From an uncultured Prevotellaceae bacterium (GTDB taxonomy: Bacteria > Bacteroidota > Bacteroidia > Bacteroidales > Bacteroidaceae): a stretch of DNA of 64,000 nt. Numbering within the stretch: the stretch's first letter is position 1; each line of letters opens with the position of its first letter. This document shows, piece after piece, positions 9,279 to 17,225 of the stretch. The notes beneath the pieces are model-generated. The model ran no database searches. It saw only the letters and a program-made list of their open reading frames with translations, and had not been told where the DNA came from. The DNA lies in the NCBI GenBank assembly GCA_900318775.1, contig ONLY01000008.1:1-64000 (forward strand), read 5' to 3'. A program made the translations under genes and the position numbers.

Positions 9279-9980
9279 TTATTCTTTACGTGGGTCAATA
9301 GATTTAACAACTCCCTGCTCTGGCTTCGTACGGCCATAAGTGCCTGTTACGCTCTTGAGTGCCTCATTAGCGTCCATGCCTTTCTTCACAGCATCCATAA
9401 ACTTGCCCATGTGCACATACTCGTAGCCACATACCTCATTGTCCTCGTCCAGGAACATCTTAGTAATGTAGCCTTCTGTGAGCTGGAGGTAACGAGTGCC
9501 CTTAAGCTTCGTGCCATAGAGTGTACCGCACTGAGAAACGAGTCCCTTACCAAGGTCCTCAAGGCCTGCACCAATGACGAGACCACCTTCAGAGAAGGCA
9601 GACTGAGTACGGCCATAAACAATCTGAAGGAAGAGCTCGCGCATTGCTGTATTGATAGCGTCACAAACGAGGTCTGTGTTCAAAGCTTCAAGAATAGTCT
9701 TGCCTGGAAGAATCTCAGATGCCATAGCAGCAGAGTGAGTCATACCAGAGCAACCAATAGTCTCAACAAGACATTCTTCAATGATACCTTCCTTCACGTT
9801 GAGTGAAAGCTTACAGCAACCCTGCTGAGGAGCGCACCAACCAATACCATGTGTCATGCCTGAGATATCCTTAATCTCCTTAGCCTGAATCCATTTTCCT
9901 TCTTCTGGAATTGGAGCTGGTCCATGATTAGGGCCTTTGGCCACGCAGCACATTTCCTGTACTTCTTTAGAATAAACCAT
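9279..9980 (-). CDS. iron-sulfur cluster scaffold, NifU/IscU-like
   Basis: A 233-residue protein related to the NifU N-terminal (IscU) scaffold domain. Seen: VETIGCSGMTHSAAMASEI, the equivalent of the scaffold's first Cys loop, a Cys-rich stretch WCAPQQGCCKLS before it, and helical segments after it. It is longer than IscU (about 130 residues), with an N-terminal Cys pair (EMCCVAKGPNHGP) and a C-terminal extension (TGTYGRTKPEQGVV). No isc or suf genes are nearby; its only partner is the GGGtGRT gene 18 bases downstream, so the pair probably acts separately from the housekeeping Suf system. The exact client is unknown. Confidence 0.85.
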   Translation of the reverse strand: MVYSKEVQEMCCVAKGPNHGPAPIPEEGKWIQAKEIKDISGMTHGIGWCAPQQGCCKLSLNVKEGIIEECLVETIGCSGMTHSAAMASEILPGKTILEALNTDLVCDAINTAMRELFLQIVYGRTQSAFSEGGLVIGAGLEDLGKGLVSQCGTLYGTKLKGTRYLQLTEGYITKMFLDEDNEVCGYEYVHMGKFMDAVKKGMDANEALKSVTGTYGRTKPEQGVVKSIDPRKE

Positions 9981-10036
9981 AATTGTAAACCAATTTTATT
10001 GTTAATAAAACATGTGTTTTCACCTGTAATTGCATG

Positions 10037-10069
10037 CAAAAGTAGTAATAAAAAAAAAGAATCTCGCAA
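10037..10069 (-). promoter_or_regulatory. promoter of the Fe-S scaffold / GGGtGRT operon
   Basis: Minus strand TACTTTTG (10044-10037) fits TAnnTTTG; a TTG lies 22 bases upstream (10069-10067) across a run of T. The leader is about 50 bases. Confidence 0.6.
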
Positions 10070-10209
10070 CAAAACACAATTTTTCTTCTTCTTTTAAATA
10101 AATTGATAAAGAAAAGAATAATCAAAGGTCAAAAATGCGCCATCCAGGTCACATCATTTCATTCAGAGCGACAAGACAATACTGATAAATGAAATTTGTG
10201 ATACAGATA

Positions 10210-10240
10210 TTTGCTTCTATTTCATTTTTTCGTACCTTTG
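10210..10240 (+). promoter_or_regulatory. promoter of the DUF6055-GH97 operon
   Basis: TTTG (10210-10213), 19 bases, then TACCTTTG (10233-10240): an exact match to the Bacteroidota consensus with ideal spacing. The leader to the ATG is about 50 bases. Confidence 0.85.
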
Positions 10241-10295
10241 CAACTCAAGATCATAAAGATTAGCTTATTATTTTACTAACAAAAAAAATCAAAAA

Positions 10296-11615
10296 ATGAC
10301 AAACAAAATGAAAAACTACCTGAATGCAGCCATGGCTGTCATGCTGATGCTTGGCAACACAAACGCGACCATGGCGCAATCTAAGATTGAAGCGCAAACA
10401 ACTTCTACCACTTCCGAAGAGGTAAGAGTTTTGAAACCCATCTATCAAGCCCCAAAGGGGAAGGAAGTATACATTCCCAATGATTTAAAAGACAACGATT
10501 TCAGCTCTTCCGACTCAAAATGGAGTTTTGCCCGATGCGCTTATACAGATGACATCATCATCTTTTGGGAGAAACCTTTTGGCAATGACTTGAGCCAAGC
10601 ACCCGATCTAGAAGGCCATAACATGAAAGTGGACCTCAAGAACTTGATGGGACGTTTACAATCGTTCTACAATTATTATAAGAATGACCTCAAATTCATC
10701 AAGCCCGGTTCAAACGCAGACCGCTATCGAATGATGGTGATGCTGAACTATTCATTAGAGGGCACAGCCTACGGCGGCGACTATGACGGAGTGATTGGTG
10801 CATTATGGATTGCCCCCAATCGTGTGCAAGACAAAAGGCTGAATTGCATCGCCCATGAGTTAGGCCACTCGTTTCAGTCTATGATTACATGCGACAAGCA
10901 GGGTGACAGCTGGGGCGGAGGCGGCATTTTCGAAATGTGCAGCCAATGGATGCTCTTTAACGTAAACCCCGAATGGCCCACCGAAGAGAATTACCATTGG
11001 AAGGCCTTTATAGATCATGCCAATTTGCGTTTCCTCGCCAGCGAGAACATCTACCATTCACCCTATCTGCTCGAATATTGGAGCATGAAGCACGGAATGA
11101 CAGTCATTGGAGACTTATTCCGTGCAGGCAAGCGCGGTGAAGACCCTGCTTCCACTTACATGAAGATGTTTGGCCTCACCAATGAAGATTTTGCGAAAGA
11201 GGCTGTAGATTGTTATTCCAGGCTTATCACATTCGATTTCCCAGGCAAGCATGAAGCAAACAAAAAATATGCAGGTGAATTTGTGAACAACAAACCGTTG
11301 GAAACATTCGGAGCCAATGCCATCAAGCTCAACACAGCAGGAAAGAGTACCATAAAAGTAAAGTTCACAGGAAACTGCAAAACAGACGGTTACGCATATA
11401 GACTTGTAGCTGTTGACAAAAACGGAGCAGCCACCTATAGCAACATCATGACAAAGCAAAAAGGCACCATCAAGCTCAATCTGCCGGCAAGCACAAAGGG
11501 CGCCTTCCTTGTTGTAACAGGATATCCTTTGGGAGAATATAAGCCCTACACATTCAACCCATACAGTAATGAGAAGCCTCAAGAAGAACACATTTATTCA
11601 TATTGCATAAAATGA
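10296..11615 (+). CDS. secreted zinc-metallopeptidase-like protein (DUF6055-like)
   Basis: A 439-residue exported protein. A signal peptide spans about residues 5-28 (YLNAAMAVMLMLGNTNATMAQ); Met5 at 10308 is an equally good start. The motif HELGH at residues 187-191 matches the zincin HExxH signature. It is followed by a glycine-rich GGGGIFEMCSQWML, in which the Glu is a plausible third ligand. The central region resembles DUF6055 proteins; the last 110 residues look like a beta-sandwich ending. Its stop overlaps the GH97 start (ATGA at 11612-11615), so the two are translationally coupled and probably act on the same surface glycan or glycoprotein. The peptidase role is inferred from the motif only. 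Confidence 0.75.
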   Translation: MTNKMKNYLNAAMAVMLMLGNTNATMAQSKIEAQTTSTTSEEVRVLKPIYQAPKGKEVYIPNDLKDNDFSSSDSKWSFARCAYTDDIIIFWEKPFGNDLSQAPDLEGHNMKVDLKNLMGRLQSFYNYYKNDLKFIKPGSNADRYRMMVMLNYSLEGTAYGGDYDGVIGALWIAPNRVQDKRLNCIAHELGHSFQSMITCDKQGDSWGGGGIFEMCSQWMLFNVNPEWPTEENYHWKAFIDHANLRFLASENIYHSPYLLEYWSMKHGMTVIGDLFRAGKRGEDPASTYMKMFGLTNEDFAKEAVDCYSRLITFDFPGKHEANKKYAGEFVNNKPLETFGANAIKLNTAGKSTIKVKFTGNCKTDGYAYRLVAVDKNGAATYSNIMTKQKGTIKLNLPASTKGAFLVVTGYPLGEYKPYTFNPYSNEKPQEEHIYSYCIK

Positions 11616-13618
11616 AAAAGACGATTCTCACATGGAGCTTGATGGCATGGACCTGTGCCATGCAAGCACAAATCAATACATTTCTCACCTCACCTAATAA
11701 AAGAATCAAGGTTGAAATAAATGCAGACAAAAACTTGTCGTTCACTATTGTCGACGACGGTAGGACTTTACTCAAGGGCACTCCCAGCCTATTGATTAAC
11801 AACACAAAAGCCAGTCAATACAATAGTGCTACAACAAAGTCTGCCCAAGAGCATTTTGACACATTCAATTACAAACTCGCCTCATTCGACGATGCATACA
11901 ATCAAGTTGTCGTGAAAAACAAGAATGGAGTGAATATAGAATTCCGAGCCTACAACAGCGGTGTAGCATATCGTTTCGTCACCTCATCAACCAAAGGAGT
12001 GTGGACTGTGAAAGATGAGGTTGCCACCTTCACTTTTGCTGATGACTTCACGGCCTACCTACCTTATTCAACCAACGAGAAGAATCCAAAAGCTATGGCC
12101 TTCCAAGCCACCTACGACATCGCGCCTCTGTCGCAGAGCAAGAATCTCGACGCATTTTTGCCCGCTACCATTGACTGCGGGACCGCTAAAGTCACTTTGC
12201 TGGAAACAGATGTAGAGGCTTATCCCGGCATGTTCATCAAAGGTACGGGCTGCACACTTAAAGCATCTTTTGCTAAATACCCCAAATCTTATGACATCTA
12301 CCCATGGCGTGTACAGAAATACGTTAAAGACACTGAAGATTTCATTGCTAAGGGCAAGGGAAACCGCACATTCCCATGGCGTGTCCTTGCCATCACACAT
12401 GATGATAAGGAGATGCCCACGAACACGCTGGCTTATCAGCTTGCTGCTCCTTCGAGATTAAAGAGCGATACCTCATGGATAAAGCCAGGAAAGGTGGCAT
12501 GGGACTGGTGGAATGATTGGGGCATCAGCGAAGTCGATTTCAAAGCGGGCATTAATCAAGACACTTATCGCCACTACATCGATTTTGCCTCAAAGCACGG
12601 GTTGGAATACATCATTCTTGATGAAGGGTGGTATGAACCAAAGAGTGGCGACATGCTCACCGTCATTCCAGACATCAACTTGCCTGAATTGATCCGTTAT
12701 GGCAAACAGAAAAACGTCGGCATCATCCTATGGACCGTTTTCAATGTGCTGGACAAGCAGTTAAATGAGGCTTGCGAAAAATATGCAGCCATGGGCATCA
12801 AAGGGTTCAAGGTAGATTTTCTTGACCGCTACGACCAAGAGGCCACAGAGATGATTTACCGCATTGCTGAAAAATGCGCCCAGCACCACATGGTACTTGA
12901 TTACCATGGAATTTTTGCCCCGCAAGGTATTACAAGAACTTATCCTAATGTCATCAACTTTGAAGCTGTATTTGGGATGGAGGAAGTGAAATGGACAGAG
13001 CGCACAAAGATACACAAAGACGGGAAGAGCGCAGATGAACCATCGAAAGATATGCCCCAATATGATGTCACGTTCCCCTACATTCGAGGCATGGCAGGCC
13101 CCGTCGATTTCACTCCAGGCGGTATGCGTAATGCCAGCAAAGCCGATTTCCAGCCTATCTACAACAATCCCATGACGATGGGCACACGTTGCCACCAGTT
13201 AGCGCATTACATCGTACACGAATCACCTCTGACAATGTTAGCAGACAACCCGACCATTTACGAAAAAGAATCTGAGTGCACTGCATTCATCGCATCTTTA
13301 CCCAACACATACGACGAAATGAAAGTGCTGGCTGGCAAAATGGGAGAATACATTATCGTCGCTCGCAGACAAGGCAGCAACTGGTATGTGGCAGGTGAGA
13401 CCAACTGGGATAGTCGCGATGTGGAGATCAACGCATCATTCCTCCCTGCCGGCACCTATGAAATGACGGCCTTTACAGATGGAATCAATGCTGACAAGAA
13501 TGCCACCGACTACAAGGTGTGGAAGGAGCGATTTAGCCTTCCCTATTCCATAAACCAGACAGTAACTGTCCATATGGCCAGCGGTGGAGGTTTCGCCGCG
13601 AAACTCATTTATAAGTAA
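11612..13618 (+). CDS. glycoside hydrolase family 97, probable alpha-galactosidase-type
   Basis: A 668-residue exported glycosidase with a signal peptide (WSLMAWTCAMQAQ). An in-frame TTG nine bases earlier is possible, but the ATG sits in a classic ATGA overlap with the upstream stop. Seen: N-terminal beta-sandwich, then a barrel with VAWDWWNDWG, YIILDEGWYEP, GFKVDFLDRYDQ and VLDYHGIFAPQG, all GH97 landmarks. The family has inverting alpha-glucosidases (SusB) and retaining alpha-galactosidases; the Asp of KVDF (residue 402) occupies the clan GH-D nucleophile place, favouring the retaining type. That is inference. Not near a susC/susD pair in this window. Confidence 0.9.
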   Translation: MKKTILTWSLMAWTCAMQAQINTFLTSPNKRIKVEINADKNLSFTIVDDGRTLLKGTPSLLINNTKASQYNSATTKSAQEHFDTFNYKLASFDDAYNQVVVKNKNGVNIEFRAYNSGVAYRFVTSSTKGVWTVKDEVATFTFADDFTAYLPYSTNEKNPKAMAFQATYDIAPLSQSKNLDAFLPATIDCGTAKVTLLETDVEAYPGMFIKGTGCTLKASFAKYPKSYDIYPWRVQKYVKDTEDFIAKGKGNRTFPWRVLAITHDDKEMPTNTLAYQLAAPSRLKSDTSWIKPGKVAWDWWNDWGISEVDFKAGINQDTYRHYIDFASKHGLEYIILDEGWYEPKSGDMLTVIPDINLPELIRYGKQKNVGIILWTVFNVLDKQLNEACEKYAAMGIKGFKVDFLDRYDQEATEMIYRIAEKCAQHHMVLDYHGIFAPQGITRTYPNVINFEAVFGMEEVKWTERTKIHKDGKSADEPSKDMPQYDVTFPYIRGMAGPVDFTPGGMRNASKADFQPIYNNPMTMGTRCHQLAHYIVHESPLTMLADNPTIYEKESECTAFIASLPNTYDEMKVLAGKMGEYIIVARRQGSNWYVAGETNWDSRDVEINASFLPAGTYEMTAFTDGINADKNATDYKVWKERFSLPYSINQTVTVHMASGGGFAAKLIYK

Positions 13619-13656
13619 AAAACTAAGATATAAAAGGGCTATTTTTCTTATATTTG

Positions 13657-13690
13657 TTTGCATAGTAGTACAAAAATAATTGTACCTTTG
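13657..13690 (+). promoter_or_regulatory. promoter of the DUF6057 operon
   Basis: TACCTTTG at 13683-13690 is a perfect -7 element; TTTG at 13657-13660 is 22 bases upstream, slightly long. The ATG of the first gene follows at 13716, giving a leader of about 20 bases. Confidence 0.7.
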
Positions 13691-13715
13691 CAGTCAAATT
13701 GTATATACCAAAACC

Positions 13716-15671
13716 ATGAATAAAAAAAATAGTCCACGAGGGGGTGTTGCATCGGCTCAAAAGGTTGTGCACACGGCCTCTCATACAACAACTAAAACCG
13801 AGAAGAAGCCCTTTCAGATTGGGAAAGGAGCATCCATCGGCATTGCTTTAGCCGTGTCGCTATGCATGATAGCGCTTGGAGCATTCCATCTAATAGTCCA
13901 GAACAGCGACACGCTCTACATGGCGCAGAGCCAGAGTTTCTTTACGACCGACAACACCTTTCTGCAAGAGTGTATGCACAAACCAGGTGGATTTATCGGA
14001 TGGATTGCGTCATTCCTGACGCAATTCTTTTATATTCCCATGCTAGGAGCATCAATCATGATCAGCATGTGGTTGGCCAGCATGTGGCTTAGCAAATGGG
14101 CATACGGTGTAAAAATGGCATGGATGGCCATATTATCAATTCCTGTTGTATGCCTATTGGTGAGCACCATTGATGTTGGATACTGGATTTATTACATGAA
14201 ACAAAACGGCTATTGGTTTTATGGAACGGTCGGGTATTTTGTCACCAACTTGTTGGTCGTGGTGGGACACCGTATTCTCAAAAGGAAGGACCGACATCTA
14301 GCTGTTATATTGGTTGCCATCACCTACCCCTTCGCTGGTTGGTACTCGCTGGTGGCACTTGCCCACCTCACCATACTGGCACTTGTTGAAAGTCCTGCAG
14401 ACAGGTCTGCATTCAAGAAGGCATTAGTCACCCTGTTTCCACTCATTTTAGCATGCATCACCCCGTGGTTATTCCACCGTCTATATTCAGGGACAAGACT
14501 GGAAGACGCATGGACTAGTGGTCTCTTCTGTTTCCAAAGCGATCAACTAACGAGTTCCACACGCCTTATTCCATTTTATATAATGGCTGCAGTCCCGCTC
14601 ATCTTCCCCCTATTGCCCAAACGCAACATCTTTAAAGGGGCGTTAGCAGGGGTGGTGTATGCCGTAACTATTGCTTTAATGGCGGGAGCATACATCTGGA
14701 CCGAAAAAAGAGATTTCCAAGATTACAACTACCATGCAGAAATGCGTATGTACAAAGCTGCTGATGAGCAAGACTGGGACAAGCTTCTTGATGAAATGGG
14801 AAGCATTCCAGGCGATGCATCACGGCAAATGGTACTATTGAAAAACATCGCGTTGCTGAATACTGGAGAAATGGGGTCAAAGATGTTTAAATACAACAAC
14901 ATGGGTGCGCAACCTCATAATGATTTCGACAGTTTGAAGATTCACATGGTACAGACAGCCGCACCGCTGATATATTATTACCACGGGAAGACCAATTTTG
15001 CCTCACGCTGGTGCATTGAGAACAGCGTTGAATTTGGATATGACTTTGACAATCTGAAGATATTGACCCGCTGTGCTTTGGTGGGAGGCGAGATGAAACT
15101 GGCAAAGAAATATCTTAGCATTCTTTCTAACAGCCTCTTTTATCGCGATTGGGCAGAACGTTTGATGCCCATCACAAAGAACCCGAAACTCATCAAGAAT
15201 TATCATGAGTTTGACACAGTACGCGAGTTGCGAGACCACATGGGCAGTGTACTTGATGGAGACAATGGCCTGTGCGAGATGTACTTGCTGAACTATTTCA
15301 GCAACACTTATCGAAAGGACAGCAAACTACTGCAAGAATTGACTCTCAACTATGCAATGGTGCAGAAAGACATTCAGTTGTTTTGGCCACGCTTCCTTGC
15401 CTACGCGCAGTTACATTCTGATGAAGAGATGCCTGTACACTATCAAGAAGCCGCATATCTTTATGGCCAACTGGAGCCTCAGTCAATGAACACCTCCAGA
15501 ATGCCATTCGATTCCAAAATCATTGAACGATATCAAGGCTTCCAACAACTGTCACAATCACTCATACAAACAGGCATGGACACACCAGCTGTTGGCGAAG
15601 CAATGAAAAGTAGCTATGGTGACACATTTTATTGGTTCTATTTCTTCTCACGCAATGTTCATTCCTATTAA
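13716..15671 (+). CDS. DUF6057 family polytopic membrane protein (long paralog)
   Basis: From the ATG at 13716 the product has 651 residues; an upstream ATG (13680) lies inside the promoter. The basic N-terminus is cytosolic, followed by about eight membrane segments up to residue 335 (for example LSIPVVCLLVSTIDV). The rest is soluble and helical, resembling tetratricopeptide-type repeats (YHAEMRMYKAADEQDW onwards). It is a clear paralog of the gene at 17222: both have FFYxPxLG in the first extracytoplasmic loop, ELRMY/EMRMY at the domain junction, KNIALLNTGEM, RWxxENSVxxG, and end GDTFYWFYFF/GNTYWWYYYF. Function unknown. First gene of a run with a CxxCH lipoprotein. Confidence 0.8.
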   Translation: MNKKNSPRGGVASAQKVVHTASHTTTKTEKKPFQIGKGASIGIALAVSLCMIALGAFHLIVQNSDTLYMAQSQSFFTTDNTFLQECMHKPGGFIGWIASFLTQFFYIPMLGASIMISMWLASMWLSKWAYGVKMAWMAILSIPVVCLLVSTIDVGYWIYYMKQNGYWFYGTVGYFVTNLLVVVGHRILKRKDRHLAVILVAITYPFAGWYSLVALAHLTILALVESPADRSAFKKALVTLFPLILACITPWLFHRLYSGTRLEDAWTSGLFCFQSDQLTSSTRLIPFYIMAAVPLIFPLLPKRNIFKGALAGVVYAVTIALMAGAYIWTEKRDFQDYNYHAEMRMYKAADEQDWDKLLDEMGSIPGDASRQMVLLKNIALLNTGEMGSKMFKYNNMGAQPHNDFDSLKIHMVQTAAPLIYYYHGKTNFASRWCIENSVEFGYDFDNLKILTRCALVGGEMKLAKKYLSILSNSLFYRDWAERLMPITKNPKLIKNYHEFDTVRELRDHMGSVLDGDNGLCEMYLLNYFSNTYRKDSKLLQELTLNYAMVQKDIQLFWPRFLAYAQLHSDEEMPVHYQEAAYLYGQLEPQSMNTSRMPFDSKIIERYQGFQQLSQSLIQTGMDTPAVGEAMKSSYGDTFYWFYFFSRNVHSY

Positions 15672-15716
15672 TAGGTTCTAGCAATCATCAAACAACTAAC
15701 TCAAAAGCATGTATCT

Positions 15717-17225
15717 ATGAAACTTAATAATATATTATCAATTACATTCATCATTCTCCTTCTCATGGCATGCGACCATCCTGCCGTACCTGAGAACGCA
15801 CAAAAAGAGGATCGCTTGCCCAAAATCAGTCCTGACTATACAGAAGTGACAATTCCATGCAATATATGTCCTCTCAACTTTGCAGTACAAGAGAATGTCA
15901 GCGAAGTGGTGGCCAAGTTCACCTATCCTGGCGGCGAACTCACTTATGGAAAGCATCAGGTGGTACAAATAGATGAAATGGAATGGAAAGACATTTTGAA
16001 GGCCTCAAAGGGTAGCAGCATCCAAGTGGAGGTGTATGGAAAGACCGCCAACGGATGGAAGGTCTTCAAACCCTTCAATATTTATGTAGCAGAAGACTCC
16101 ATTGATAATTATATCTCTTACCGCGTCATTCAGCCTTCGTATGTCGCATACGAGCAACTGAGCATCAACCAACGTGATCTCACAAGTTTTGACGAGACAG
16201 AGATTTACAACAATATGTCCGTCAGCACAGAGGGAAATGGGCAATGTATCAATTGCCATTCATACCAAAACTTCCAGACGGACAATATGCTATTCCATAT
16301 GCGCCAAGGGTTTGGTGGAACAATGATGGCGGTTAATGGTCAGTTGAGAAAAGTAGACTTGAAGACAGACAGCACCATAAGCGCAGGAGTCTATCCTGCA
16401 TGGCACCCTAGCATGAGCCTTATAGCCTTCTCCACCAACAAGACCGGACAGTCATTCCATACAAAAGACATCAACAAGATTGAGGTACAAGACACATATA
16501 GTGACCTCATTCTTTACGATGTGGAAAAAAACGAAGTGAGCAACATCTCCAATAAACTTGAAGAACTTGAAGTTTTCCCGACATGGAGTCCAGACGGAAA
16601 GAAACTCTACTATTGCTCTGCACACTTTGAATATCACCAAACTGACAGCATACTACCCGAAACCGAGATGATTCAGCGCTACAAAGAAGTGAAGTACGAC
16701 TTATGGCAAGCCGACTTTAATCCGAGCACCAAAAAGTTCAGTAACTTTGAAAAGATTTACAATGCAGCCGATTCATTGAATCAGAGTGTCACTTTGCCCC
16801 GTGTCAGTCCTAATGGGAAATTCCTCCTTTTCGCACAAGCAGAATTTGGCTGTTTCCATGTGTGGCACAACGATGCAGACATTTATATGATGGACTTAAA
16901 AACAAAAAAAGTACAGAAGTTGGATGCCGTGAACAGTCCACGTTCCGAAAGTTATCCTACGTGGTCTAGCAACGGACGTTGGATTATGGTCGATTCTCGT
17001 CGCGATGATGGCAATTATACGCGTCCTTATATTGCTTATTTCGACCGGAATGGTAAAGTACACAAACCTTTTGAAGTGCCTCAAAAAGATCCGAACTTCT
17101 ACACCTTCTTCCTCCGCTCGTTTAACAGACCCGAGTTCATGAAGGAGCCCGTTAAAATCAGTGCACAAGAATTTGCCCGCAAGGCGAAAGAAGATGCCGT
17201 TCCAGCCAAGTTTGTCACTCGATGA
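15717..17225 (+). CDS. lipoprotein with one CxxCH heme-type motif and TolB/PD40-like repeats
   Basis: A 502-residue product with a lipoprotein signal (IILLLMAC, Cys19), so an envelope protein facing the periplasm or surface. CINCH at residues 177-181 is a c-type heme attachment motif. After it come TolB/PD40-like propeller blades: PAWHPSMSLIAFSTN, FPTWSPDGKKLYYCS, LPRVSPNGKFLLFAQ and YPTWSSNGRWIMVDS. Possible distal heme ligands (Met, His) exist but none stands out. The gene lies 45 bases after one DUF6057 gene and its last four bases overlap the start of the second (ATGA), so it is translationally coupled. The product may sense or transfer electrons, or scaffold with the membrane paralogs; no function is established. 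Confidence 0.8.
   Translation: MKLNNILSITFIILLLMACDHPAVPENAQKEDRLPKISPDYTEVTIPCNICPLNFAVQENVSEVVAKFTYPGGELTYGKHQVVQIDEMEWKDILKASKGSSIQVEVYGKTANGWKVFKPFNIYVAEDSIDNYISYRVIQPSYVAYEQLSINQRDLTSFDETEIYNNMSVSTEGNGQCINCHSYQNFQTDNMLFHMRQGFGGTMMAVNGQLRKVDLKTDSTISAGVYPAWHPSMSLIAFSTNKTGQSFHTKDINKIEVQDTYSDLILYDVEKNEVSNISNKLEELEVFPTWSPDGKKLYYCSAHFEYHQTDSILPETEMIQRYKEVKYDLWQADFNPSTKKFSNFEKIYNAADSLNQSVTLPRVSPNGKFLLFAQAEFGCFHVWHNDADIYMMDLKTKKVQKLDAVNSPRSESYPTWSSNGRWIMVDSRRDDGNYTRPYIAYFDRNGKVHKPFEVPQKDPNFYTFFLRSFNRPEFMKEPVKISAQEFARKAKEDAVPAKFVTR

Larger units (their letters stand above)
9981..10295. other. divergent intergenic region with two promoters
   Basis: Holds the minus-strand promoter of the Fe-S scaffold operon (10037-10069) and the plus-strand promoter of the DUF6055-GH97 operon (10210-10240). 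Between them is about 140 bases of AT-rich sequence in which I see no gene, repeat array or clear operator. Confidence 0.7.
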
